The notes beneath the pieces are model-generated. The model did no database searches, was not told the origin of the DNA, and saw only the letters and a list, made by a program, of their open reading frames with translations. The translations under genes were made by a program, and so were the position numbers. DNA of 64,000 nucleotides from an uncultured Lachnospiraceae bacterium (GTDB lineage Bacteria; Bacillota; Clostridia; Lachnospirales; Lachnospiraceae). This document shows, in pieces, positions 36,201-43,958 of the stretch (the stretch's first letter is position 1; each line of letters begins with the position of its first letter). The stretch spans positions 1 through 64,000 of the forward strand of contig CAJUDH010000009.1 in the NCBI GenBank assembly GCA_910584845.1. The letters run 5' to 3'.

Positions 36201-36580
36201 TGCTGGATGCCTTTATCGGCGTCCCCCTGACCGAGGGCAGGCATTCGGTCTTTATGAAGTACAGCCCTCCGGGCCTGAAAGCAGGCTGGCTTGCCACCTT
36301 TGGCAGTTTGGCGCTGCTGTCCGCCATTCAGGTTTCCATTTGCCTTTTGAAAAGGCACCGGGGCAGGAAAGGCCGGCAGGATGAGGGCTGGGAAGCCTGG
36401 GATGAGGAAAGGGAAGCCTGGGATGAGGAAAGGGAAGCCTGGGGCGGGGAAAGGGAAGCCTGGGATGAGGAAAGGGAAGCCTGGGGCGGGGAAAGGGAAG
36501 CCTGGGGCGAGGAAAGGGAAGCCTGGGGCGATGAAAAGGAAAGCCGGGATGAAGGGAAAGAAGAATGGGATGTGTATTAA
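33284..36580 (+). CDS. YfhO-family membrane protein with heptad-repeat tails
   Basis: 1098 residues. The core (about 205-1035) is a polytopic YfhO protein, a GT-C-like family that in Bacillus and Staphylococcus helps glycosylate lipoteichoic acid. FLRTDMYHQYAPFFSEFRNK and SWNVGMGVNFSALYAYYLASP are typical loops. Unusually, residues about 29-170 are some 20 tandem heptads of the EAQKEQP type. The C-terminal 65 residues repeat EREAWDE or EREAWGG about eight times. Both tails are encoded by 21-base repeats. They are presumably cytoplasmic, highly charged helices. The core has about 12-14 hydrophobic segments. Confidence 0.87.
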   Translation: MAQKDISQITRELEDLLVQQPKAEAGWREAQKVQREAQKEQPEARKEQPEAQEVQPEARKEQPEAQKVQPEAQKEQPEAQKEQPEAQKEQPEAQKEQPEARKEQPEAQKEQPETQKVQPEAQEEQREARKEWREAQEGQPETQKGQREAQEGQPETQKGQPEIQERQPEEKGEAMKAPETNMETENVKKKGKGRHALQGQAWNLVRPSDGLIAAFMVPVVILLIIFAQRGIFPFGEESFLRTDMYHQYAPFFSEFRNKLATGESLLYSWNVGMGVNFSALYAYYLASPLNWFLLLCPAGLVIEFMTYMIVLKTGLSGLSMVYYLRKHCKTTDFGTVFFAIFYALSGYMAAYSWNIMWLDCIILFPLALLGLERLVREGKGLPYCIILGLSILSNYYISIMTCVFLVLYFVALMVLERHMTWEKFINRSFWFAVYSLLAGGLAACVLLPEIYALQMTASGEINFPKSYSQYFPIIDMAARHINNVETEIGLDHWPNIYCGVAVLMLFPLYLSSKKVPGKEKAIYCLMLLFFFASFSINVMNFVWHGFHYPNSLPCRQSYIYICFMLLMCCKAYLGLKEAPWKHVVLAFWGSVGFVLLAQKLVTAKHFDNFIIFYVAILFLALYLAAFWLYQKGPVYRNRALLFALAVVSVEAAVNMTVTSITTTSRTAYKNDNGAVGVLVSSVLPARNGDTFFRMEKVSRKTKNDGAWMNFPSVSLFSSTANADLSKLFKKLGCESSTNAYSITGSTPLIDCLFAVKYGLYSEAPDDTAMREFMAQEEDILLYRNRYTLPLGFWVPENFESLWNLDAGNPADVQNSLADGMGTGPVLDAVLDATAEGKTMTFWPEASGEYYAYVGNKKIEKVTAATWKGTKTFNNVNRGYLLELGYCIAGEEVTLTAEDTEENMWADVYRFSETGLEQAYNKLSACPWKLTRWQEALLEGTVSCEEKGIMMTTIPYDKGWTILVDGLEVPAVKMLDAFIGVPLTEGRHSVFMKYSPPGLKAGWLATFGSLALLSAIQVSICLLKRHRGRKGRQDEGWEAWDEEREAWDEEREAWGGEREAWDEEREAWGGEREAWGEEREAWGDEKESRDEGKEEWDVY
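33371..33795 (+). repeat. 21-base tandem repeats encoding N-terminal heptads
   Basis: About 20 imperfect 21-base units with the core GAACAGCCGGAAGC then GCAAAAG. The unit keeps all frames open on both strands, which explains several long false ORFs here. Confidence 0.9.
36380..36555 (+). repeat. 21-base tandem repeats encoding C-terminal heptads
   Basis: About eight imperfect 21-base units built on GAAAGGGAAGCCTGG then GATGAG or GGCGGG, near the 3' end of the yfhO-type gene. Confidence 0.88.
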
Positions 36581-36613
36581 CATATATTTTTTGCCAACAA
36601 GGAGGGAAGGGAC

Positions 36614-38008
36614 ATGAAGCTGTGGGGCGGACGTTTTACAAAAGAAGAGGATCAGCTGGTACATGATTTTAATGAATCTTTGTCTTTTGACCGGAAATTA
36701 TACCGGCAGGATATTGAAGGCAGCATTGCCCATGTGTCTATGCTGGCCAAACAGGGGATCGTGCCGGAAGAAGATAAAGAAGCCATTATCCGGGGGCTGA
36801 AAGGGATTATGGAGGATGTGGAGTCCGGAAAGCTGCCATTTACCAAAGAATATGAAGACATCCATTCTTTTGTGGAAGCGAACTTGATTGCCCGGGTCGG
36901 GGAGGCCGGGAAACGCCTGCATACAGGGCGCAGCCGAAACGACCAGGTGGCGTTGGACATGAAGATGTATTGCCGGGAAGCCGTGGAAGAATTGGACGGC
37001 CTGGTAAAGGCGCTGCTGGAAGGGCTTTTAACGATTATGGAGGAAAACCTGGACACCTATATGCCCGGATTTACCCATTTGCAAAAGGCGCAGCCCATAA
37101 CGCTGGCCCACCATATAGGGGCGTATTTTGAGATGTTTTCCCGGGACCGGGGACGCCTTGGGGACATTTGGAAAAGGATGGATTTTTGCCCTCTTGGGTC
37201 CGGTGCCCTGGCCGGCACCACGTATCCTTTGGACCGGGATTACAGTGCCCGGCTTCTAGGGTTTGGCGGCCCTACCCTCAACAGTATGGATTCGGTGGCA
37301 GACCGGGACTATGTGATTGAATTGCTGGCGGCTTTGTCGATGATTGCCATGCATCTTAGCCGGTTCAGCGAAGAAATCATTATCTGGAATACCAATGAAT
37401 ACCAGTTTGTGGAGTTGGACGACGCCTACAGTACCGGCAGCAGCATCATGCCACAGAAAAAAAATCCCGATATTGCGGAACTTGTCCGAGGGAAAACCGG
37501 GCGGGTTTACGGGGCGCTGGTTTCCCTGTTGACTACTATGAAAGGGTTGCCGCTGGCTTACAATAAAGACATGCAGGAGGACAAGGAGCTGACTTTTGAC
37601 GCCATCGACACGGTAAAAAGCTGCTTGGCTTTGTTTACAGGCATGATTTCTACTATGGTTTTCCGTAAGGATGTAATGGAGGCCAGTGCAAAAAAAGGGT
37701 TTACCAATGCTACTGATGCGGCGGATTACCTGGTAAACCATGGCGTGCCTTTCCGGGACGCCCACGGCATTGTGGGGCAACTGGTCCTATTCTGCATAGG
37801 GCGGGGGATTGGCTTGGACGATATGGCATTGGAAGAGTTCCAGGCTATTAGCCCTGTTTTTCAGGAAGATATATATGACGCCATCAGCATGAAGGCCTGT
37901 GTGGAGAAACGGATGACCATTGGGGCGCCGGGGCGCAAGGCGATGGAAGAGGCGATAAAAGTTTATCGGAAGCAGCTGGCAGAAGGAAGGCCCTTTGACC
38001 GGGAATAA
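36614..38008 (+). CDS. argH: Argininosuccinate lyase
   Basis: 464 residues, normal length. ArgH splits argininosuccinate into arginine and fumarate, the last step of arginine synthesis. The superfamily signature GSSIMPQKKNPD is present, as are HTGRSRNDQVALD and TVDSVADRDYV-like blocks (here NSMDSVADRDYVIE). AAGGAGGGAAGG precedes the ATG. argG and other arg genes are not in the window; the gene follows yfhO by 33 bases. A terminator follows. Confidence 0.97.
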   Translation: MKLWGGRFTKEEDQLVHDFNESLSFDRKLYRQDIEGSIAHVSMLAKQGIVPEEDKEAIIRGLKGIMEDVESGKLPFTKEYEDIHSFVEANLIARVGEAGKRLHTGRSRNDQVALDMKMYCREAVEELDGLVKALLEGLLTIMEENLDTYMPGFTHLQKAQPITLAHHIGAYFEMFSRDRGRLGDIWKRMDFCPLGSGALAGTTYPLDRDYSARLLGFGGPTLNSMDSVADRDYVIELLAALSMIAMHLSRFSEEIIIWNTNEYQFVELDDAYSTGSSIMPQKKNPDIAELVRGKTGRVYGALVSLLTTMKGLPLAYNKDMQEDKELTFDAIDTVKSCLALFTGMISTMVFRKDVMEASAKKGFTNATDAADYLVNHGVPFRDAHGIVGQLVLFCIGRGIGLDDMALEEFQAISPVFQEDIYDAISMKACVEKRMTIGAPGRKAMEEAIKVYRKQLAEGRPFDRE

Positions 38009-38036
38009 GAAGGGCCGGCCGGTGAAAACAAACAGG

Positions 38037-38065
38037 AAAAGCCCCATGGACATGGGGCTTTTTTT
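38037..38065. terminator. Terminator after argH
   Basis: AAAGCCCCATG pairs with CATGGGGCTTTTTTT. It stands between convergent genes and could work in both directions. Confidence 0.88.
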
Positions 38066-38078
38066 GATCCCTTTTTTG

Positions 38079-38855
38079 CTACCGGAGCAAAAACACCTCT
38101 TGCGACCGCAAGCCGTGCTGTAACGCCTGGGAATGGGTGTCATAGAAAACGTCAATATGATTTCCTTTCACGCCTCCGCCGCAGTCTTCCGCCGTATAAA
38201 CCACGCCGTTGATCATGACCCTGGTCCCATAAGGGATAACCCGGGGGTCAACGGCGATGGTGTGGCTGGAGCGGGGGATGGCGCCGGTGCTGGTAAGGCC
38301 GCCCCATTTGCCGTTGCACCGGGAGCAGGGGCAGTAGCCGGTAGTACGGAAGCTTCCCAGGGATTTGACGATGGAAACGGTTTCTGCCGCCAAAGCTGGG
38401 TTTGCGTTAGTGCCGTCCTGGCCTTGGGCCACGTCAGGCGTAGGGGTTTCCCGGGGCTGTTCCCCTTTTACGTAGGTCTGGGTATTGGCGAATTTTTTGC
38501 CGTTTGCCCATCCTTCAATGCGGTAAACGCCGTCAGGGAGGGAATCCCAGTCCATATGGACAGAAAATCCATGGTACCCGTTGCCGATATGGCTGGATTC
38601 CAGGTCAGTCCGGTGGATGGCCGCGGTGGGGTGGAAATCGCGGACGACCTGGGAGGTCTGTTCGTCAGTTATGGTTATCCGAACCGGGACTGCCGTGTTG
38701 GGGGAGGTGGGTTCCCATCCCCAGCCGACTATGGAACCGCCTTCCATCTGGTCAAAATACCCGGTTATGGGTTCTGCATAAGTAGTCAGGCTGCTGCCGG
38801 ACAGCAGCGTTATCATAAGTGCCAGGCATGTCCAAATTGGCTTGCATTTTAACAT
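38079..38855 (-). CDS. Secreted 3D-domain protein
   Basis: 258 residues from ATG 38855 (AAGGAGCC site). A signal peptide covers about 1-27 (ending TTYA). Residues about 30-110 form a beta-sandwich (EPITGYFDQMEGGSIVGWGWE) of a bacterial Ig-like or carbohydrate-binding look. The C-terminal 3D domain (about 160-258) carries the three conserved Asp positions: TAEDCGGGVKGNHIDVFYD and AVDPRVIP. It also has a CPCSRCNG knot. Such domains, as in YocH and MltA, bind or cleave glycan strands, so wall remodelling is likely. A paralogue lies just upstream. Confidence 0.82.
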   Translation of the reverse strand: MLKCKPIWTCLALMITLLSGSSLTTYAEPITGYFDQMEGGSIVGWGWEPTSPNTAVPVRITITDEQTSQVVRDFHPTAAIHRTDLESSHIGNGYHGFSVHMDWDSLPDGVYRIEGWANGKKFANTQTYVKGEQPRETPTPDVAQGQDGTNANPALAAETVSIVKSLGSFRTTGYCPCSRCNGKWGGLTSTGAIPRSSHTIAVDPRVIPYGTRVMINGVVYTAEDCGGGVKGNHIDVFYDTHSQALQHGLRSQEVFLLR

Positions 38856-39041
38856 GAGATGGCTCCTTTCTTGCGCTGTTGCGCAGATGCAGAAAAAATG
38901 TTTTCCGCAGGAAATATGAATTTCACACAATTTAAATATATGTAATACTTTTGTAATGTATACATAAAAAATCCAGTGATTCCTTTTTTTTGCAATGTAA
39001 TGGCTGAACCATGCCGATAAATGGCTGAAATAGAACAAAAG

Positions 39042-39077
39042 AAAAAACCGGGCGCCTTTTCCAGGCATCCGGTTTTG
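39042..39077 (-). terminator. Terminator after the upstream 3D-domain gene
   Basis: On the minus strand AAACCGG..GCC pairs with GGC..CCGGTTT and is followed by TTTCTTTT. Located just past 39098. Confidence 0.65.
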
Positions 39078-39097
39078 ACGGGCCGATATAACCGCTG

Positions 39098-39733
39098 TCA
39101 AGCGGAGATAAATACTTCTTTTATTTGCCAGCCATGGGCAAGGGCATTTTCATGGCTGTCATAGTAGATGTCAAGGACCCTCCCGGTAACGGCAGACCCG
39201 ATGTCTTCCACCGTATAGACCACATCGTCGATCCTTAGCTGGGTGCCTAAGGGGAACAGGGACAAGTCGGCGGAAATGGTATGCTTTGCTTTGGGGACAG
39301 TCCCTGAATATGTTAAGGAAAAACCGCTGGAACATAAGGAACAGTTACAATAGCCGGTAGTGCCGAATGTGCCCAGGGAAACCCATTGTGTGGTGGTAGT
39401 CTCTTCTTTTTTTTCCACAGCCGGCGCTGCCTGGGATTGTCCGGCGCCACAGGTGATTACCGGCGAAGCGCCAGAAGCGGAAGAGGTGCCGCTTTCTTCC
39501 GGGGCGCCTGGCTTTTGGGGCTGTCCGGCCTCCTGGGGGGAATCCGGGCCGCCGGGGGCCTGGATCATAGCCGCGCCTTTGGAGACTTCACCGGCCCCCA
39601 CGTTCTGGATGGTGCCATCCACAACGTTTCCGCCCCCCGGGGCTTCCTGGGCCCAGGCGGTCAGGCCGAAGGCAGGGAGCCAGAGGAAGGCCAGGGCAAA
39701 GACTATGTAAACAGATTTTTTTTGTTTGTTCAT
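39098..39733 (-). CDS. Second secreted 3D-domain protein
   Basis: 211 residues. ATG 39733 is chosen because GAGGTG lies 6 bases upstream; a second ATG 9 bases earlier is too close to it. Signal peptide about 1-29 (ending AWAQEA). A low-complexity Gly/Pro/Ser/Glu linker fills about 30-115, then a 3D domain with VYTVEDIGSAVTGRVLDIYYD. It shares with its neighbour the TGYCNCSLCSSG Cys-rich opening, the AKHTISADLSLFPLGT strand and the DSHENALAHGW tail, so the two are tandem paralogues; this one lacks the Ig-like module. Confidence 0.8.
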   Translation of the reverse strand: MNKQKKSVYIVFALAFLWLPAFGLTAWAQEAPGGGNVVDGTIQNVGAGEVSKGAAMIQAPGGPDSPQEAGQPQKPGAPEESGTSSASGASPVITCGAGQSQAAPAVEKKEETTTTQWVSLGTFGTTGYCNCSLCSSGFSLTYSGTVPKAKHTISADLSLFPLGTQLRIDDVVYTVEDIGSAVTGRVLDIYYDSHENALAHGWQIKEVFISA

Positions 39734-39919
39734 TACATTCACCTCGCATTTCTATTATTATTTGTAGTAACAAATCCCTAAGCCACATGGGCGCCCATGG
39801 TTTTCCACAACAATTGGGCGGGCTGTTTTCCTGGCGCCATCCTTATCCACGGTGATATGGGATCGGGTTTCCTATCCTATAGAAACGGGGTGGAGGGATG
39901 GTTATGACGTGATAATGAC

Positions 39920-39947
39920 ATTATATTACAAAAATGTTAAATGTCAA
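39920..39947 (-). promoter_or_regulatory. Strong promoter for the 39098-39733 gene
   Basis: Consensus TTGACA (39947-39942) and TATAAT (39925-39920) on the minus strand with a 16-base spacer. The leader to the ATG is about 180 bases and shows no gene. Confidence 0.7.
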
Positions 39948-39986
39948 GAAAAACCAATCGTTATGAAAGTTTTTCTTTAAAACCAC

Positions 39987-40015
39987 TTGACAAAAGCTTA
40001 TGGGTAAAGTATATT
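39987..40015 (+). promoter_or_regulatory. Heat-shock operon promoter
   Basis: Perfect TTGACA (39987-39992), 17-base spacer, TATATT (40010-40015). The CIRCE operator starts 12 bases after the -10, over the transcription start. Confidence 0.9.
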
Positions 40016-40026
40016 ATTCACAGATG

Positions 40027-40053
40027 TTAGCACTCTTCAATGTTGAGTGCTAA
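40027..40053 (+). promoter_or_regulatory. CIRCE operator for HrcA
   Basis: Perfect TTAGCACTC, nine bases, GAGTGCTAA. HrcA binds this site to repress hrcA-grpE-dnaK-dnaJ until heat or misfolded protein occupies GroEL. Confidence 0.98.
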
Positions 40054-40127
40054 CAAGCTGAAGATCCCTACCGTGCACGATGCGGGACACGAGATTTGGA
40101 AGGCACAGAAGGAACGGAGGCCGCCCT

Positions 40128-41171
40128 ATGGAGCTGGATGACCGGAAAGTGACAATATTAAAAGCAATTATCAAAACGTATTTGGAGACAGGGGAACCTG
40201 TGGGCTCCCGGACAATTTCCAAGTATACCGACCTGCAGTTGAGTTCTGCTACCATCCGCAACGAGATGTCTGATTTGGAAGAGATGGGATATATATTGCA
40301 GCCCCATACTTCTGCGGGGCGCATCCCTTCGGATAAGGGATACCGCTTTTATGTTGACCGGATCATGCAGGAAAAGGATCAGGAGGTTACCGAGGTTAAG
40401 GAACTGATGATCAAGCGGGTTGACCGGCTGGAACTGGTGTTAAAAAAGCTTGCCCAGCTGTTGGCAAACAATACCAATTACGCCGCCATGATTAGCGGTC
40501 CCCAATACCACCACAACAAATTGAAGTTTATCCAGCTGTCCCAGATAGACCCCCACAAGCTGCTGGTAGTCACGGTGGTGGAGGGGAACCTGATCCGGAA
40601 CAAAGTAGTTACGATCCAGGAAGAGATAAGCCCGGAAGAACTGCTGAATTTAAACATTATGTTGAACAGCAGCCTTAACGGCCTTACAATTGACGAGATT
40701 AACCTGGGCGTCATCAGCCGGCTGAAAGAGCAGGCCGGCAGCCATAGCCAGGTTATCGACCTGGTGCTTAACGAGGTTGCCGCCGTAATCGCGGCGGACG
40801 AAGAAGATTTACCGATTTATACCAGCGGCGCCACCAACATATTCAAATACCCGGAGCTAAGCGACGGGGAGAAGGCCAGCCAGCTGATCCATACGTTAGA
40901 GCAAAAGGAAATGCTGCAGGAACTGATTACTGACGTAAACCATTCGGAGGAAGACAGCGGCATCCAGGTGTATATCGGTGAGGAAACGCCGTTGCAGGCC
41001 ATGAAAGATTGCAGCATAGTGACGGCTAACTACGAATTGGGCGAAGGGATTCGGGGGACCATTGGGATTATAGGCCCCAAAAGGATGGATTATGAGAGGG
41101 TGCTGCGCACTTTGCGGAACCTGATGCGGCAGCTGGATACCACATTTAAAAACGACGACGGGAAAGGGTGA
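40128..41171 (+). CDS. hrcA: Heat-inducible transcription repressor HrcA
   Basis: 347 residues. The N-terminal winged helix (about 1-70) reads KVTILKAIIKTYLETGEPVG and LSSATIRNEMSDLEE, the typical DNA-reading helix. The GHVPSDKGYR-type motif appears as AGRIPSDKGYRFY. The rest is the dimerisation and GAF-like region. ATG 40128 has GGAGG; the longer frame would begin inside the leader. CIRCE upstream means it represses its own operon. It overlaps no gene; grpE starts 5 bases later. Confidence 0.97.
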   Translation: MELDDRKVTILKAIIKTYLETGEPVGSRTISKYTDLQLSSATIRNEMSDLEEMGYILQPHTSAGRIPSDKGYRFYVDRIMQEKDQEVTEVKELMIKRVDRLELVLKKLAQLLANNTNYAAMISGPQYHHNKLKFIQLSQIDPHKLLVVTVVEGNLIRNKVVTIQEEISPEELLNLNIMLNSSLNGLTIDEINLGVISRLKEQAGSHSQVIDLVLNEVAAVIAADEEDLPIYTSGATNIFKYPELSDGEKASQLIHTLEQKEMLQELITDVNHSEEDSGIQVYIGEETPLQAMKDCSIVTANYELGEGIRGTIGIIGPKRMDYERVLRTLRNLMRQLDTTFKNDDGKG

Positions 41172-41176
41172 TAGCT

Positions 41177-41809
41177 ATGAGCCAGGATAAGATAAAAAAG
41201 GGGCAGGAAACGGCAGGGCAGCAGGAGGATACCGGATCCGGGGCCAGGGAGGACGGCCAGGCAGGCGTCAAAGCCGAGCCCCAGCCCCCTGTAAGGGAAA
41301 CCGGCGGGGAAGCGGAAAATCCCCAGGATGCGAAGCCTGAAGAAGGCAAAGGCCCGGGGGATGGGAAAAAAGACCCTAGGGACCTGCAGATAGAAGAGCT
41401 GCAAGACCGGCTGATACGGCAGATGGCGGAGTTTGACAACTTCCGGAAAAGGACAGAGAAGGAAAAGTCCGCCATGTACGAAGTAGGCACGCGGGATATG
41501 GTCGAGAAGATCCTCCCGGTACTGGATAATTTTGAGCGGGGCTTGGCCGCCGTGCCGGAGGATGTGAAGGGCAGCCCCTTCGCCGAAGGCGTGGAGATGA
41601 TATATAAACAATTTGTGAAAACGCTGGAAGACGCCGGCGTGGAAGCGATTGAAGCAGTTGGGAAGAAGTTCGACCCGAACCTGCATAATGCGGTGATGCA
41701 CATTGACGATGAAGCTTATGGGGAAAACGAGATAACCCAGGAACTTCAAAAGGGTTACCAATACCGGGGCAGCGTTGTCCGGCACAGCATGGTGCAGGTG
41801 GCAAATTAA
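41177..41809 (+). CDS. grpE: Nucleotide exchange factor GrpE
   Basis: 210 residues. The first about 75 are a disordered Gly/Glu/Pro-rich tail. A long helix (about 75-125) with EELQDRLIRQMAEFDNFRKR leads into the beta-wing (PNLHNAVMHIDD and GYQYRGSVVRHSMVQVAN). GrpE releases ADP from DnaK. It lies between hrcA and dnaK in the normal clostridial order. Confidence 0.96.
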   Translation: MSQDKIKKGQETAGQQEDTGSGAREDGQAGVKAEPQPPVRETGGEAENPQDAKPEEGKGPGDGKKDPRDLQIEELQDRLIRQMAEFDNFRKRTEKEKSAMYEVGTRDMVEKILPVLDNFERGLAAVPEDVKGSPFAEGVEMIYKQFVKTLEDAGVEAIEAVGKKFDPNLHNAVMHIDDEAYGENEITQELQKGYQYRGSVVRHSMVQVAN

Positions 41810-41859
41810 TAGAATCCAGGCATCAGACAGATCCCATTATTTTTCAGGAGGAAAAAACT

Positions 41860-43716
41860 ATGAGCAAGATTATCGGCATTGATTTAGGCACTACAAACAG
41901 TTGCGTAGCCGTAATGGAAGGCGGCAAGCCGGTGGTTATCCCGAACCAGGAAGGTTCCCGTACCACCCCGTCTGTTGTTGCGTTTACGAAGACCGGGGAA
42001 CGGCTGGTGGGGGAACCGGCCAAACGCCAGGCGGTTACCAACGCAGACCGGACGATCGCATCCATCAAACGCCATATGGGTACGGACTACCGGGTGACAA
42101 TTGACGGCAAGAGCTATACCCCACAGGAGATTTCCGCCATGATCCTGCAGAAGCTGAAAGCAGATGCGGAAGCTTATTTGGGGGAAAAGGTGACAGAAGC
42201 CGTTATTACCGTTCCGGCTTATTTTAACGATGCACAAAGGCAGGCTACCAAAGATGCAGGTAAGATTGCCGGGCTTAACGTGCAGCGTATTATCAATGAA
42301 CCGACGGCAGCGGCATTGGCTTATGGCCTGGATAACGAAAAAGAGCAAAAGATCATGGTATACGATTTAGGCGGGGGCACCTTTGACGTATCCCTGATCG
42401 AGATCGGCGACGGCGTTATCGAAGTGCTTTCCACCAACGGCGATACCCGTTTGGGGGGCGACGATTTTGACAACCGGATCAGCCGTTGGCTGGTAGATGA
42501 ATTCAAGAAAGCGGAGGGCGTGGACCTGTCTGGCGATAAAATGGCCATGCAGAGGCTGAAGGAGGCGGCGGAGAAAGCCAAGAAAGAATTGTCAACGGCT
42601 ACTACCACCAATATTAACCTTCCCTTTATCACCGCTACGCCGGAGGGGCCGAAACATCTGGACATTAACCTGGCCCGGGCGAAATTTGACGAGTTAAGCC
42701 ATGATTTAATCGAAAAGACCGGCGTTCCGGTACAGAACGCCTTGAGGGACGGCGGCGTGACTACCGGGGAACTGGGCAAGGTGCTTTTGGTAGGCGGTTC
42801 TACCCGTATGATTTCCGCCCAGGATAAGGTAAAACAGATCACGGGCAAAGAGCCCAGCAAGTCTTTGAACCCAGATGAGTGCGTGGCCATCGGCGCAGCC
42901 GTGCAGGGCGGCAAGCTGGCCGGGGACAGCGACGTTAAGGATATTACTTTGTTTGACGTTACCCCCTTGTCCTTATCCATCGAGACGATGGGAGGCATTG
43001 CCACCAAGCTGATCGAGAGGAATACCACCATCCCTACCAAAAAGAGCCAGATCTTCTCTACGGCGGCGGATAACCAGACTGCCGTGGATATCCATGTAGT
43101 ACAAGGGGAAAGGGAATTTGCCCGTGACAATAAAACCCTTGGCCAGTTCCGCCTGGATGGGATCCCGCCGGCAAGGAGGGGCGTCCCGCAGATTGAGGTT
43201 ACGTTTGACATTGACGCCAACGGTATTGTAAACGTGTCGGCCAAAGATATTGGCACCGGCAGGGAGCAGCATATCACAATCACTTCCGGTTCCAACATGT
43301 CGGATTCCGACATTGAAAAGGCAGTGAAAGAGGCAGCCGAATACGAAGCCCAGGACAAGAAAAAGAAAGAGGGCATTAATGCCAGGAACGACGCAGACGC
43401 CATGGTATTCCAGACGGAAAAAGCCCTGGAGGAAGTAGGGGATAAAATAGACGCCAACGATAAGGCAGCCGTGGAGGCCGAGCTGAAGGCCCTGAAAGAG
43501 GCCATTAACCGCGCCCCCATCGACCAGATGACCGATGCCCAGGTGGAGGACATCAAAGCAGGCAAGGAGAAGCTGATGAACAGCGCCCAGGCATTGTTTG
43601 CCAAGGTATATGAGGCGGCCCAGGCATCCGGGGCGGCCCCCGATATGGGCAGCGCCGGCAACGCATCCGGTTCCGCCGGCGACGACGTAATTGACGGTGA
43701 TTTTAAAGAAGTATAA
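41860..43716 (+). CDS. dnaK: Chaperone DnaK (Hsp70)
   Basis: 618 residues. Phosphate-1 motif IGIDLGTTNSCVAV opens the ATPase domain, followed by VYDLGGGTFDVSLIEIG and the VLLVGGSTRM block. The substrate-binding beta-sandwich (about 365-480) and helical lid follow. The lid ends in a Gly/Ala/Ser-rich tail and DDVIDGDFKEV, close to the usual EEVD-like end. AGGAGG precedes the ATG. dnaJ follows after 240 bases. Confidence 0.99.
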   Translation: MSKIIGIDLGTTNSCVAVMEGGKPVVIPNQEGSRTTPSVVAFTKTGERLVGEPAKRQAVTNADRTIASIKRHMGTDYRVTIDGKSYTPQEISAMILQKLKADAEAYLGEKVTEAVITVPAYFNDAQRQATKDAGKIAGLNVQRIINEPTAAALAYGLDNEKEQKIMVYDLGGGTFDVSLIEIGDGVIEVLSTNGDTRLGGDDFDNRISRWLVDEFKKAEGVDLSGDKMAMQRLKEAAEKAKKELSTATTTNINLPFITATPEGPKHLDINLARAKFDELSHDLIEKTGVPVQNALRDGGVTTGELGKVLLVGGSTRMISAQDKVKQITGKEPSKSLNPDECVAIGAAVQGGKLAGDSDVKDITLFDVTPLSLSIETMGGIATKLIERNTTIPTKKSQIFSTAADNQTAVDIHVVQGEREFARDNKTLGQFRLDGIPPARRGVPQIEVTFDIDANGIVNVSAKDIGTGREQHITITSGSNMSDSDIEKAVKEAAEYEAQDKKKKEGINARNDADAMVFQTEKALEEVGDKIDANDKAAVEAELKALKEAINRAPIDQMTDAQVEDIKAGKEKLMNSAQALFAKVYEAAQASGAAPDMGSAGNASGSAGDDVIDGDFKEV

Positions 43717-43958
43717 GCCGGACTGGAAAACTTGTCTATCCCAGTGACGAGGCAGTGGCGGAAGGCTGGCGCAATTTGTAGGAGCCATAAAAAGCTTCTT
43801 GCAGGTTGCGACAGCCGTTTCGGCGTATATACGCTGCCGGCAGGCCATGGCTCATGCGGGCGTTGAAACGCCACGGGAAAAGGGGAGGGCGTTTCCTAAA
43901 TAAAATGAGCGTTTTCGGGGAGCTGGCCGGGGGCGTTTAAAACAAGATGGAGGAAACC
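43717..43958 (+). other. dnaK-dnaJ intergenic stretch
   Basis: No gene is seen. A short hairpin (GGCGTT with AACGCC, about 43859-43872) lies mid-way and a GGAGG site precedes dnaJ. It could attenuate or process the transcript. Confidence 0.4.

Noticed and set aside
42321..43874. 517-residue open frame antisense to dnaK
   Set aside because: It lies wholly opposite a certain gene, has no ribosome site and reflects the codon bias of dnaK.
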